Origin: Cellvibrionaceae bacterium 1162T.S.0a.05
GTDB lineage: Bacteria > Pseudomonadota > Gammaproteobacteria > Pseudomonadales > Cellvibrionaceae
Assembly: GCA_000964245.1 (NCBI GenBank)
Contig: LANB01000001.1
Coordinates: forward strand, 475,501-539,500
DNA: 64,000 nt
Direction: 5' to 3'
In this document: piece by piece, positions 9,567-20,575 of the stretch
Numbering within the stretch: position 1 is the first letter of the stretch
Layout: every line of letters starts with the position of its first letter
Position numbers and translations under genes: made by a program
Notes under the pieces: model-generated
Told to the model about the DNA's origin: nothing
The model's input: only the letters and a program-made list of their open reading frames with translations
Databases searched by the model: none

Positions 9567-10247
9567 ATGAGTCAGGAAAACCTTTCCGCTAACCCCGAAA
9601 ACGAGGACGAGAACGTTGCGGCTTTCGCCAAACGTTTTCGTGGCTTTTTGCCAGTGATCGTCGATGTTGAAACCGGCGGCTTCAATGCCCAGACAGACGC
9701 CCTCCTGGAAGTCGCAGCGGTAACATTAAAAATTGACGAGTCTGGCTATTTACACGCCCACAAAACGCTCGCCTTCAATGTCAAACCTTTTGAGGGTGCG
9801 AACATCGAGCAAGCCGCTCTCGACTTTACCGGTATTGACCCGGAAAACGAAGAACGTAAAGCCGTCGATGAACACGATGCGCTCACGGAGATATTTAAGG
9901 AAGTACGCAAACAAATAAAACTAAACGACTGCAACCGGGCCGTTATCGTGGGTCACAATGCACATTTCGATTTGAACTTTCTCAACGCTGCGGTAGAACG
10001 CTGTGAGATCAAGCGCAACCCTTTTCATCCTTTTTCCTGTTTTGATACCGCGACCCTCTCGGGCCTGGCTTTTGGTCATACTGTGCTTGCTCGCGCTTGC
10101 GCCCTGGCTGGTATGGAGTTTTGCAATAAATCGGCCCACAGTGCGGCCTACGATGCAGAAAAAACTGCTGAGTTGTTTTGTACCATCGTCAATAAATGGA
10201 AAGACCTCGGCGGTTGGCCTCTTGCCTTGGCAAACGAAACAGAATAA
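9567..10247 (+). CDS. rnt: Ribonuclease T
   Basis: DEDD-family 3'-5' exoribonuclease that trims the 3' ends of tRNA, 5S and 23S rRNA. 226 residues, close to the usual length. The exonuclease motifs are visible: VIVDVETGGFN (Exo I), VGHNAHFDLNF (Exo II) and HSAAYDAEKTAELF (Exo III, with the catalytic His and Asp). It lies 9 bp behind pyrC and is followed by a strong terminator, so the two form a short operon. Confidence 0.96.
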   Translation: MSQENLSANPENEDENVAAFAKRFRGFLPVIVDVETGGFNAQTDALLEVAAVTLKIDESGYLHAHKTLAFNVKPFEGANIEQAALDFTGIDPENEERKAVDEHDALTEIFKEVRKQIKLNDCNRAVIVGHNAHFDLNFLNAAVERCEIKRNPFHPFSCFDTATLSGLAFGHTVLARACALAGMEFCNKSAHSAAYDAEKTAELFCTIVNKWKDLGGWPLALANETE

Positions 10248-10268
10248 GAACCTGAAGACATAAAAAAA

Positions 10269-10299
10269 GCGCGCTGCCTTGTGAGCAGCGCGCTTTTTT
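10269..10299. terminator. Bidirectional Rho-independent terminator between rnt and peroxiredoxin
   Basis: Perfect 9-bp GC-rich stem GCGCGCTGC / GCAGCGCGC around a 7-base loop, with seven A before and six T after. It serves both convergent genes. Confidence 0.9.
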
Positions 10300-10313
10300 A
10301 TTATGACCTGCGA

Positions 10314-10916
10314 TTAAAGTGCTTCTGCGTTTTCTTTCAAATACGCGGCCACACCTTCTGGTGAAGCAGTCATGCCTTTATCACCGTCTTTCCAACCTGC
10401 TGGACACACTTCACCGTGCTCCTGGTGGAAAGCCAGCGCATCAACCATACGCAGCATCTCATCAACATTACGCCCGAGTGGCAAATCGTTAACCACCTGG
10501 TGACGCACAAGGCCGTCTTCATCGATCAGGAAAGAGCCGCGGAAAGCAACACCGCCTTCAGATTCAACATCGTAAGACTGACAAATGCTGTGCGTCATAT
10601 CTGCGACCAATGTGTATTTCACCGGGCCAATACCGCCATCATTAACAGGCGTGTTGCGCCACGCGTTGTGCGAGAAGTGGGAATCGATAGAAACGCCAAT
10701 CACAACCACACCACGTTTTTCGAATTCCGCCATGCGGTGATCAAAAGCCAGGAGCTCGGAAGGACACACAAAGGTGAAATCCAGCGGATAAAAGAAAACG
10801 ACCGCTTTTTTGCCTTTGGTCGCTTCAGAAAAAGAAAAATTGTCGACAATTTCACCGCTGCCAAGAACAGCGGGTGCAGTGAAATCAGGAGCTGATTTAC
10901 CGACGAGTACGCCCAT
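10314..10916 (-). CDS. Typical 2-Cys peroxiredoxin (AhpC/Prx1 type)
   Basis: Cytoplasmic thiol peroxidase that reduces hydrogen peroxide and organic hydroperoxides. 200 residues. Peroxidatic Cys51 sits in FTFVCPSE and resolving Cys171 in EVCPAGWKDG. The conserved Arg is in RGSFLIDEDGLVRH. The ATG at 10916 is preceded by GGGAG. It is convergent with rnt and divergent from bfd; a peroxidase at the head of iron-storage genes fits coping with iron-driven peroxide chemistry. Which reductant (thioredoxin or AhpF) serves it is not visible here. Confidence 0.93.
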   Translation of the reverse strand: MGVLVGKSAPDFTAPAVLGSGEIVDNFSFSEATKGKKAVVFFYPLDFTFVCPSELLAFDHRMAEFEKRGVVVIGVSIDSHFSHNAWRNTPVNDGGIGPVKYTLVADMTHSICQSYDVESEGGVAFRGSFLIDEDGLVRHQVVNDLPLGRNVDEMLRMVDALAFHQEHGEVCPAGWKDGDKGMTASPEGVAAYLKENAEAL

Positions 10917-11118
10917 GTTGATTCTCCCTGGAGGTAATTTATAACTTAATGATTTTTAAGGATTTTTTGAAATGTCAGCTGAAAGTCTCGGCAAGTTGAC
11001 GCAAATTTCATCAATTACACCAGCTCAGCTGATAGCGGGGACTAATGATACACAAAGCCCATAGGCAATTTCATTAATTTTGTATATCAAAGTGATTGTA
11101 TTTTCGGCTTAATTAATT

Positions 11119-11140
11119 GACAATCATTATCATTAGCATT
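11119..11140 (+). promoter_or_regulatory. Fur box upstream of bfd
   Basis: GACAATCATTATCATTAGC closely matches the Fur consensus built from GATAAT/ATTATC repeats. It lies about 120 bp before the bfd start in the 342-bp peroxiredoxin-bfd divergent gap. Iron-repressed expression of bfd is the established pattern in gammaproteobacteria. I see no clear gene in the rest of the gap. Confidence 0.75.
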
Positions 11141-11258
11141 AATCTTATGGGACTGCGCTGATCAAGGGGCTCTCTTTGAGCCAGGCTTCGAGTCAGGACA
11201 AGCAGAAACAATTGCAAGATTGACTGATTAAATTGAACACTCTGGATGTATTGACCTT

Positions 11259-11465
11259 ATGTACGTTTGTCTTTGTAAAGGTGTGACTGATTCGCAAATC
11301 CGCAATGCGGTAGACGGCGGTGCAACCAATCTACGCCAGGTGCGCAAACAACTCGGCGTCGCCTCCCAGTGTGGAAAATGCGCCTGCCTGGCAAAAGAAA
11401 TTGTCAGTTCCGCAGTCGAGGAAAATCAGATTGATATGGGTGCGCTTTGCTACCCCTTGGCATAA
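11259..11465 (+). CDS. bfd: Bacterioferritin-associated ferredoxin
   Basis: Small [2Fe-2S] protein (68 residues) that docks on bacterioferritin and delivers electrons to release stored iron. The family start MYVCLCKGVTDSQIR is present. The four cluster ligands fit the Bfd pattern: Cys4 and Cys6 (CxC), then SQCGKCACLAKE with the CxxC pair. The Fur box upstream suggests induction under iron starvation. Bacterioferritin follows about 1.2 kb later, separated by an orphan response regulator. Confidence 0.95.
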   Translation: MYVCLCKGVTDSQIRNAVDGGATNLRQVRKQLGVASQCGKCACLAKEIVSSAVEENQIDMGALCYPLA

Positions 11466-11639
11466 GTAATTAAACACTCACATTAACTCGATAAATTTGT
11501 CGCAATATTGCCCTTCCCCCCAGGCAATTTGTGCTAAGTTCTGCCCGCAAGTAAAAACAATAAGCATATGCACTACGACCTGCTTTCGTGCTTTATCTGA
11601 CAGGCCCAGCATTTTTTTAATATTACTCGGGGTTAAACA

Positions 11640-12623
11640 ATGAATTCTGAATTGGCGCTGTGTTACTACCCAACACAAATCGCTCTCGTTGATGACAATT
11701 CACATTTTTTGCTCGCCTTAACATTGCACATGGAAAAGCAATTCAGTTGCTGCACCTTCAGCGACCCCCATGCGGCATTAAAATTTGCAAACAGGGGGAA
11801 TGAACGCAAACCCAAAGTCCCTCCTAACGTGGACTTTAGTCGTTTGGTCCACAATGACTTTGAAGACATTATCCACCTGACGTTTAACCAGTCTGATTCG
11901 CTTCGTAAGCAACACGACCGCTACCAGCAACTTTCCGTGGTCGTCGTGGACTATCAAATGCCTGAAATAAACGGGCTGGATTTTTGTCGTCAATTGAATA
12001 ACCCCAATATCAAAAAGGTATTGTTGACCAGTGAAATTAGTCAGTCCCAGGTCATTGACGCTTTCAACGAAGGGATCATTGACTACTATGTATGCAAAGG
12101 CAAACGTAATTTTATAGAGGATTTGCATGACGCAGTAGCACGACTGCAACATGAATATTTTCGTGACCTGTCCCGCCAATTAAAAACGCGTGCGCTAGAG
12201 GGGCTTGATGCCATCTTCAAGGAACCCGCACTGAGCAAACATTTTTTCTCTGTTTGCCAGGAATACAAAGTACGCGAATACTATTTTGCGACCAAACCAT
12301 CTCGCTACATTTTGCACACGCATGACGAACAGGAAATCAGCATGTTGATTTTCAGTGTGGATGATATAAATAAACATGTTCAAATTATGGAAGAAGAAAA
12401 TGCGCCGAAAGATTTAATAAAAAAAGTACAAAGCGGCGATTATCTTCCGTACTTCTCATCCAGCGATGGCTACTACGAACCCGAACTTGAACAGCCAAAC
12501 AACTGGCTATTGAAATCCCATAAAATTCAAGGTTCTCAACTTTTCTACTGCGCACTCTTTTCTACCTCCCTCAATTGCAACGAAACCGTCCCTTTTACAA
12601 ATATTGTTGCGACTTTTCATTGA
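11640..12623 (+). CDS. Orphan response regulator with an insertion in the receiver and an unknown C-terminal domain
   Basis: 327 residues. The receiver starts TQIALVDDNSHFLLAL and carries the phospho-acceptor at Asp104 in VVVDYQMPEINGLDF, the switch Thr in VLLTSE and Lys153 in CKGKRN. Asp104 is about 50 residues later than normal because a charged, polar stretch (about 50-97) is inserted between the first two strands. Residues 165-327 match no output domain I know: no DNA-binding, GGDEF or enzymatic motif is evident. The gene sits between bfd and bfr without a kinase next to it. GGGG precedes the ATG by about 7 bases. A link to iron storage is suggested by position only. Confidence 0.75.
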   Translation: MNSELALCYYPTQIALVDDNSHFLLALTLHMEKQFSCCTFSDPHAALKFANRGNERKPKVPPNVDFSRLVHNDFEDIIHLTFNQSDSLRKQHDRYQQLSVVVVDYQMPEINGLDFCRQLNNPNIKKVLLTSEISQSQVIDAFNEGIIDYYVCKGKRNFIEDLHDAVARLQHEYFRDLSRQLKTRALEGLDAIFKEPALSKHFFSVCQEYKVREYYFATKPSRYILHTHDEQEISMLIFSVDDINKHVQIMEEENAPKDLIKKVQSGDYLPYFSSSDGYYEPELEQPNNWLLKSHKIQGSQLFYCALFSTSLNCNETVPFTNIVATFH

Positions 12624-12694
12624 AGCGTTAAACTAGCGCGTAATCTGTGCAGGCCTTGGCCTGCATTTGTCTGTTTTTATTTCAGGAGGCTCCA

Positions 12695-13177
12695 ATGAAA
12701 GGTGACGCCAAAGTAATTGAACATCTTAATAAAGTGCTTGCCAATGAACTCATTGCAATTAATCAGTATTTTCTTCATTCCAGAATGTATAAGGATTGGG
12801 GCTTAAAGGAATTAGCAGAGCATGAATACCACGAATCCATTGATGAAATGAAACACGCGGATAACTTAATCGAACGTATTCTCTTTCTTGAAGGCGTTCC
12901 GAATTTACAAGACCTGGGAAAACTTTTGATCGGCGAAAACACCAGGGAAATGCTTGAGTGTGATTTGAAATTGGAAATGATTGCGATTCCCGATTTGAGA
13001 GACGCTATCGTTTACTGTGAGTCTGTCAGGGATTTCGTCAGTCGCGACTTGTTCCAGAAAATACTCGACGAAGAAGAAGAGCATGTCGATTGGCTTGAAA
13101 CACAACTCGGCTTGATCGAGAAAGTCGGCCTTGAGAATTATTTGCAAAGCCAGATGAGTTCAGCTTCATCAAGCTAG
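12695..13177 (+). CDS. bfr: Bacterioferritin
   Basis: Heme-containing 24-mer iron-storage ferritin. The ATG at 12695, preceded by AGGAGG, gives 160 residues and the family start [22 protein letters not shown]; an upstream in-frame start at 12647 is rejected. Ferroxidase ligands Glu18, Glu51 and His54 and the heme axial ligand Met52 (DEMKHAD) are at their usual positions. The later ligands are in [12 protein letters not shown] and [13 protein letters not shown]. Works with Bfd, encoded just upstream. Confidence 0.96.
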   Translation: MKGDAKVIEHLNKVLANELIAINQYFLHSRMYKDWGLKELAEHEYHESIDEMKHADNLIERILFLEGVPNLQDLGKLLIGENTREMLECDLKLEMIAIPDLRDAIVYCESVRDFVSRDLFQKILDEEEEHVDWLETQLGLIEKVGLENYLQSQMSSASSS

Positions 13178-13217
13178 TAAACCCCGAAATTGCAGGGAAA
13201 TAATGCTATTTTAAGTA

Positions 13218-15995
13218 TTACTCAACAGTAAAAACACGGGAGAAAAGGTTTCTACCTTGCAAATTTAATTCAAGCGTATACAAACCAACTGGAAAGCTCC
13301 CAACGGGGCTTTCCAACAGCAAAATCGCTACGCCATTACCGCCATCCAGTACAACTGCCGCTTTAGCCACTTCAATGTTTCCTGCGCCATCCAATAAACG
13401 TGCTTCCATTTGGTTTGCATCCGAACTGATATTGCTATATTGAAATCCGACGTAAATGTTACGTCCGGCTCTAATTGGATCTTGCTGTGCAGCATTCACG
13501 TCGCTAATTTGATTTCCACTCACCAGCACTTTGTCAATTGCGGCCTGATTTTTAACGCTGCGCTCAGCTATTTGCTTGTTGATATTTTCTGCCAATTCTT
13601 GCAGCTCCTGGTCCTGCGGCAAAATATTCAAGGGGGTCACCAATGCCATCTCAGCCAGTTGATACTCGCCCTGATTAACCAGGTCTTGCAACCATAAAGA
13701 AAATCCTTCCTTCAACATAACAACGCCGCGAAGAGCACGAACATTCTCCGGTTCATCTTCCAGAATTTGAGCATAAAAATGATAAGCATTTTCTTTCACA
13801 GGCTCAAAATAACTGCCAGTGTTAAGCGCTTGTTCCGCTTGCAAAAACAACAAATCCTGTTTGGCTTTTCGCTCCTGTAAATTACGAATATTTTCCAGCA
13901 AGGTTTCCGCGCTATCGTTTTTCCAATCAACTTCTAACGCCTGCTTCACTTTCTCCTCTGCCAATTCAATATTTTCTTCGGCAAATGCGGCGCTTGCTTG
14001 CTGAAAATAAAAATCAGAAACTTTTCGAACACCTTGAAGAGCACGAGCATCTCGCTCATCAATAGCAAGTAACTCTTTATACATCGAGAGCGCGTTGGCA
14101 CCCTCCGGTTCAACCAAAGCACCTGCTGAATAGTATTCAGCTGCTTTGGCAAGAATATTTTCCTTATTTTCTTCTGCTTCAATTTTGGCTTCGAGACTAT
14201 TCTGACTGTTGGTATCTGAACCTCCAAATAAACTTTGTAACTGTTCCAGTTTTTTACGTGCCGCAGAGAATTTCTTACTGGCGATCAATTCCTCGATTTT
14301 GGATTTTTCGCTTTGCTCCAGATTGTCGAGTGCTTGCTGACTTTCAACATCCCCGGGGTTGAGTTCCAACATTTGTCGGTGTGCTGCGACGAGGTCGGGC
14401 AAGAATGCAGCATCCTTGGCGAAGGCTTCCTGTAATCGAAATATCGTGGCTTTTTGCTCCTCAAGAGCTTTAGCAAAAAGTGCTTCCTCAGTCTGCTCTT
14501 GCTCGGCCTCAGCGAGACCTGTCTCCTCTTCGCTTGAAGCGCTTTCTAAATTGTCGATAGTTGAACGCGTCGTATCTTCGACTGGCTCTGGTGTGTCCAA
14601 AACCTCAACGGGTGCAGGATCGGAAGGGGTATCAAGAGTTTCTTTTTCTTCCGGGGGGAGGGTTTGCTCTTCAACTACCGACTTTGGCGGCGCCTGATCT
14701 GGTCGTTGCTCCGGCTGCAAAAGGTGCTGCACTTGTAAAACACGCTTTTCCCATTCAGCCGGGTTGAGATAGAAATACGCTGCGCCCGCTATTGAACCCA
14801 AAATCAGGACGACGACAAAGATTCCAAAAAAACTGACGCCACGACTACTTGTGTCCAGCTCATCGTTATCAAAAATAACGGTAAAGCGCTCATCCTGATG
14901 TGGAACCGCCTCGTTGATTTCAGTTGTTGTCCCTAATTGTGGTTCCTGGCGATCGATTTTCTTTTTTTGTGCTGGTTTTGCTTTACTGGCAGCTGAAGGT
15001 TCTTTATTTGAAGCTGAAGGCTCTACACCACCGCTGGTAGAGGCCATGGCTGGGCGGCTTTGGGGTGGTGGAGTCACCGGGGCGGTTACTTGTGGGCTTG
15101 CCGGGGAGGAAACCAATGTTGGTGTCTCATCTTCCGCATCCGTCTGGCTTTCCTTGATTTGCTGCTCTCGATCATAATCAAGCGCCAACTTTTCCAATAC
15201 TGGCATATCCAGTTGATCGAGAGCGGAAATCAAGGATGCGGCATTTTGAAAACGTTGATCGGGCGCCTTGGCCATCATTTTGTCCAACAAGGGTTGGAGA
15301 TCATTCAAGGCCACGGGTAAGAGTGGAATTGGGTCGGTAATGTGCTTGATGCCAATCGCCACAGCGGACTCGGCATCAAAGGGCACCTTGCCCGTTAAAG
15401 TCAGGTAAAGCACCACACCCAGGCTGTAAATATCAGAACGGCCATCGACCGCCTGGCCTTTCGCCTGCTCCGGGCTCATGTAGTGCGGCGTGCCGATGGC
15501 GACACCTGTCTGGGTGACGCTCAATTCCGCCTCAGCCGCACGCGCAATACCAAAATCAGTTAATACCGCGCGACCATCTGCCAGGTGGAACATGATATTT
15601 TCGGGTTTGATATCGCGGTGCACATAGCCCTTATTCGCTGCGTACTGCAACGCCGTGGCGATATCGCGTATGGCACGAATTTTCTGTCTGAAGGTGAGCC
15701 TGCGGCGGGCCAGTTTCAAATCACCGCCGTCAATATACTCCATAGACAGGTAGTAGTGACCCTCGTGCTCGCCGACGTCGTGCACGGTCACAATATTCGG
15801 GTGTACCAACTGGCTTACTATTTTTGCTTCCCTGAAAAAGCGTTGTCCGAAGCTCGGGTCTTCGGCCAGGCTTTTCGACATGACTTTTAACGCAACTTCG
15901 CGCTCAAAGATCTCCTGCTCAGCCAGATACACCGTTGCCATTCCACCACGTCCTATGGCGCGCAGAATTTTGTATCCCGGAATCTCAATACTCAT
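13218..15995 (-). CDS. Membrane Ser/Thr protein kinase with TPR-like periplasmic region
   Basis: 925 residues. N-terminal Hanks-type kinase: GRGGMATVY (15-23), Lys37 in VALKVM, YVHRDIKPENIMF (catalytic loop near 127), DFGIARA (147), GTPHYMSPEQ and SDIYSLGVVLYLTLTGKVPF. A Pro/Ser/Lys-rich linker (290-370) leads to one membrane segment (about 388-410, FGIFVVVLILGSIAGAAYFY). The rest is extracytoplasmic: an acidic Pro/Glu stretch (425-510), then helical repeats with TPR-like spacing (about 510-820) and a small beta domain at the end (from about 830). The layout resembles PASTA-type kinases but with TPR-like repeats as sensor. It stands alone, convergent with bfr. Kinase identity is firm; the ligand is unknown. 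Confidence 0.9.
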   Translation of the reverse strand: MSIEIPGYKILRAIGRGGMATVYLAEQEIFEREVALKVMSKSLAEDPSFGQRFFREAKIVSQLVHPNIVTVHDVGEHEGHYYLSMEYIDGGDLKLARRRLTFRQKIRAIRDIATALQYAANKGYVHRDIKPENIMFHLADGRAVLTDFGIARAAEAELSVTQTGVAIGTPHYMSPEQAKGQAVDGRSDIYSLGVVLYLTLTGKVPFDAESAVAIGIKHITDPIPLLPVALNDLQPLLDKMMAKAPDQRFQNAASLISALDQLDMPVLEKLALDYDREQQIKESQTDAEDETPTLVSSPASPQVTAPVTPPPQSRPAMASTSGGVEPSASNKEPSAASKAKPAQKKKIDRQEPQLGTTTEINEAVPHQDERFTVIFDNDELDTSSRGVSFFGIFVVVLILGSIAGAAYFYLNPAEWEKRVLQVQHLLQPEQRPDQAPPKSVVEEQTLPPEEKETLDTPSDPAPVEVLDTPEPVEDTTRSTIDNLESASSEEETGLAEAEQEQTEEALFAKALEEQKATIFRLQEAFAKDAAFLPDLVAAHRQMLELNPGDVESQQALDNLEQSEKSKIEELIASKKFSAARKKLEQLQSLFGGSDTNSQNSLEAKIEAEENKENILAKAAEYYSAGALVEPEGANALSMYKELLAIDERDARALQGVRKVSDFYFQQASAAFAEENIELAEEKVKQALEVDWKNDSAETLLENIRNLQERKAKQDLLFLQAEQALNTGSYFEPVKENAYHFYAQILEDEPENVRALRGVVMLKEGFSLWLQDLVNQGEYQLAEMALVTPLNILPQDQELQELAENINKQIAERSVKNQAAIDKVLVSGNQISDVNAAQQDPIRAGRNIYVGFQYSNISSDANQMEARLLDGAGNIEVAKAAVVLDGGNGVAILLLESPVGSFPVGLYTLELNLQGRNLFSRVFTVE

Positions 15996-16180
15996 GCAGG
16001 GGTGTTGCCTTGTTTCGTTTCGGGCTTATGCCCTTCATATTCTTTGTATTGTAGTTATTTATAATGATTTGCCACTAAGCCATTGAAAATATGTGGCTTT
16101 CAAGGCCAGGCAGGGGACTAAGGATGAGCGTTTAGGAGAGACTTAGCAAGAAGAAAAAATGAAAATAGAGATGCCAATAC
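15996..16180. other. Intergenic region, no gene seen
   Basis: Promoter-side gap of the 925-residue kinase gene. It is A/T-rich, with no open frame or motif I can support apart from the terminator at its far end. Confidence 0.5.
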
Positions 16181-16210
16181 GAAAAAACCCCGAAAGTTCG
16201 AGGTTTTTTC
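16181..16210. terminator. Rho-independent terminator of the PEP-CTERM gene
   Basis: Stem GAAAAAACC / GGTTTTTTC continued by an inner CGAA/TTCG stem across one mismatch. The stem itself carries A and T runs, so it can work in both directions; it lies 22 bp behind the minus-strand PEP-CTERM stop. Confidence 0.75.
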
Positions 16211-16232
16211 GTTGTGTATATTATAAACAGGT

Positions 16233-16943
16233 CTATACGCGGCGGCGAGCTATTCCCAAGCCAAGCAAGCCCAGCGCCAACAAGACTGCGCTGCCGGGCT
16301 CAGGCACACTTACGGAATCACCATCACCTGGCAGCACAACTTCGCCCGCATCTATAGCGAATCCACCAAAAGTGTGGTTATCAATCGCGAAATTCAGGCC
16401 AGCCCCTGCTGAATCCCCCGTGCTAAAGCCGTCAATAACCACAGAGACAATATCACTCAAATCGCTTTGGAAGCCAAAGAAACTGTAGGAGTCAATACCC
16501 AGTACGCTTGTCAGGTAGTTACTTCCATCACTGAAATTAATAGTCAGGTTAAAATTCGGCATCAGACTATCGGTGTCAAAACCAAAAGCAGACACTGCCG
16601 CATCATAAGTAATAGTTAAATCGCGAGCACCCGTGGATTCGAGGCTGTCGAGAAAACCACCGCTGAAACTACCACCTTCATCGATATTGAAATAGTAGCC
16701 GTCGCCCACAGGCGTACTGTAACTGGCTCCGCTTTCAATATCTCCAGCATTCAAATCACCAAAGGCTGTAGTACTGTCCAGGATGCCTCCGGGAATGGGG
16801 AAGTGATAGCGTGAGGTGAAGTCTTCTGTAACAGTATCACCAACGCTCGCTTCAAATTCAGTTCGATCTGTGTAGGTTGTTATAAGGCCTGCATTTGCGG
16901 TCGCAGCCGAAAGCAGAAAAATGATTCCTATTATATTTTTCAA
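16233..16943 (-). CDS. PEP-CTERM sorting domain protein
   Basis: 236-residue exported protein. The signal peptide is MKNIIGIIFLLSAATANAG. The C-terminus is a textbook PEP-CTERM tail: VPEPGSAVLLALGLLGLGIARRRV, that is a PEP motif, a hydrophobic segment and an Arg-rich end recognised by exosortase. The body is a beta-rich domain with Asp/Gly/Ser composition (DLTITYDAAVSAFGFDT). Such proteins are typical of exopolysaccharide-producing gram-negatives; no exosortase is in this window. It is transcribed alone. Its role is unknown, probably cell-surface or matrix. Confidence 0.88.
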   Translation of the reverse strand: MKNIIGIIFLLSAATANAGLITTYTDRTEFEASVGDTVTEDFTSRYHFPIPGGILDSTTAFGDLNAGDIESGASYSTPVGDGYYFNIDEGGSFSGGFLDSLESTGARDLTITYDAAVSAFGFDTDSLMPNFNLTINFSDGSNYLTSVLGIDSYSFFGFQSDLSDIVSVVIDGFSTGDSAGAGLNFAIDNHTFGGFAIDAGEVVLPGDGDSVSVPEPGSAVLLALGLLGLGIARRRV

Positions 16944-17240
16944 AACACTCTCCTAAAGGGGTCGCAACTTTACATCAGCCGCAACCGAGCACTTTTTATG
17001 CCAAATTCCTGCAGCCCGCATCCTTGTTGGGCGCCAACAAAACCGTATGATCAAAATCAAAACCTCATGTAAAAACGATCGACAACTCAAGACTCACACA
17101 GGCTTAACTGAACCGATGTGTTGACTCCAGATGTGAATACGTAAAGGGAAAAGCTTTACTAACAAATCGAATGAGCATTGCCGTGTTGGAAAATTGCATG
17201 TCGGCAATACTTTCTCTGAACCAGGCTGGAGGAGTGGAAA
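16944..17240. other. Intergenic region, no gene seen
   Basis: Lies between the PEP-CTERM gene start and the xylanase gene end, both on the minus strand. It should hold the PEP-CTERM promoter, but I cannot name a reliable box. Confidence 0.5.
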
Positions 17241-17272
17241 AGGCGGCCCGGTTTTACAGGCTTGAGCCGCCT
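17241..17272 (-). terminator. Possible terminator after the GH10 xylanase gene
   Basis: Seven-bp stem AGGCGGC / GCCGCCT with an 18-base loop, 19 bp behind the xylanase stop. The minus-strand tail has only TTT, so the call is weak. Confidence 0.4.
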
Positions 17273-17290
17273 AATACTTACGAATGCACG

Positions 17291-19279
<1,989 letters not shown>

Positions 19280-19511
19280 ACAAGGACTATAACGCTTTTG
19301 TTGTTGATTTTACTGCCATTCCACCCGCTTATTTAACCTTTAGTCAACTTGTCATTCGATATAAAACTGTCGCTCAAACCGCGCTTTGTGCTGCTTTTTT
19401 GAAAACTGTGCTGCCTATTTCGCCCTTTTTTCGCTTGGCTCCGTATATTATGACTCCAGGGCTCTAACTGCGTTGATAGTCAATCAAAATAAATTAAATA
19501 AAGGCTCATAT

Positions 19512-20573
19512 ATGAAAGTCGCCACCACGCTTCGACCAGGCTTGTTGGTCATGATTATTTTGCTTGGTGCCTGCTCACATCAAAAGCACGCGCCTGAACC
19601 CAATCGCTCTGAGGCAACAACAACGAAAACCTCGCAACCGGCCTCCGAACCCAAACACGACGAGCAAAGCCTTACGGTTGAAGCACCGACAGAGCCGACT
19701 CCAAAAACTGGAGCAGACACTACTTCTGACAAACCAACGAGCGTCAATGAACTCATAACAACAACCGCAGTGGAAAAAACAGAAACTCCAGTATCCGGAA
19801 CGAAACCGGATGACAGGTCTATACCCGACACTCCAGAACCTAAAATCGATCAACAAGAAAAACTGATCGCCAAGCCTCCGATAGAACCGGTAAGGGTTGA
19901 ACCTGAAACACAAAAAACGGCCGCTTCCGCGACAATCCAAAAAACCGGTGTACTTGCAGGCAAAATTAGCATCATTGGAAAACGTAACAAAGAGTATCGC
20001 CCGACCAATGTCATTGTAACATTAACGCCATTAAATCCAGCAGCGCACAACGCGATGCATCAGGATCTTCGTACACACGAAGTGGATATGAAAAACAAAA
20101 CCTATTTGCCCGTTGTGCAAACCATTCGTCGTGGAGATACCTTGCAATTCAATAACAACGACAATATCAAACACAATGTCTTTTCTTCTTCAGGAGAAAA
20201 CACCTTTGATCTTGGCACGTTCAAAGGGGGCAGTGTTCGCAGTGTTGCCATGGATCATTCGGGTATCGTTAAAGTTTATTGTAATATTCACCCGGAGATG
20301 GCGACTTTTGTTATGGTGTCTGATTACCCCTACCATGCAATCAGTGAAAAAGACGGTAGCTTTCAAATAGATAAAATTCCTGCCGGCAACTACGAATTGT
20401 CACTGTGGCATATTCGAGGTGAACTCAAAACAACCATTACGATAAGCGAAGGCCAGAACAATCTCGATAACCTGGTTTTAGATGCATCAAACTACAAGCG
20501 CGTGGCCCATAAAAATAAATACGGCAAGGACTACAAAAAGAAACCCGCCCTCTTTGAAGACGAGTTCTACTAA
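19512..20573 (+). CDS. Cupredoxin-domain lipoprotein
   Basis: 353 residues from the ATG at 19512 (AAAGG upstream); the frame is open further upstream, but the lipoprotein signal MKVATTLRPGLLVMIILLGAC decides the start, with lipidated Cys21. A long Pro/Thr/Lys/Glu linker (22-150) acts as a stalk. Residues about 155-270 form a cupredoxin-like domain with type-1 copper ligands: His in IKHNVFSS, then Cys and His in VYCNIHPEM plus the Met. Residues about 275-335 look like a carboxypeptidase-regulatory beta fold (DGSFQIDKIPAGNYELSLWH). It is the first gene of an operon; the kinase gene begins 2 bp after the stop. Likely an envelope copper electron carrier or copper sensor; partner unknown. Confidence 0.85.
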   Translation: MKVATTLRPGLLVMIILLGACSHQKHAPEPNRSEATTTKTSQPASEPKHDEQSLTVEAPTEPTPKTGADTTSDKPTSVNELITTTAVEKTETPVSGTKPDDRSIPDTPEPKIDQQEKLIAKPPIEPVRVEPETQKTAASATIQKTGVLAGKISIIGKRNKEYRPTNVIVTLTPLNPAAHNAMHQDLRTHEVDMKNKTYLPVVQTIRRGDTLQFNNNDNIKHNVFSSSGENTFDLGTFKGGSVRSVAMDHSGIVKVYCNIHPEMATFVMVSDYPYHAISEKDGSFQIDKIPAGNYELSLWHIRGELKTTITISEGQNNLDNLVLDASNYKRVAHKNKYGKDYKKKPALFEDEFY

Positions 20574-20575
20574 GC

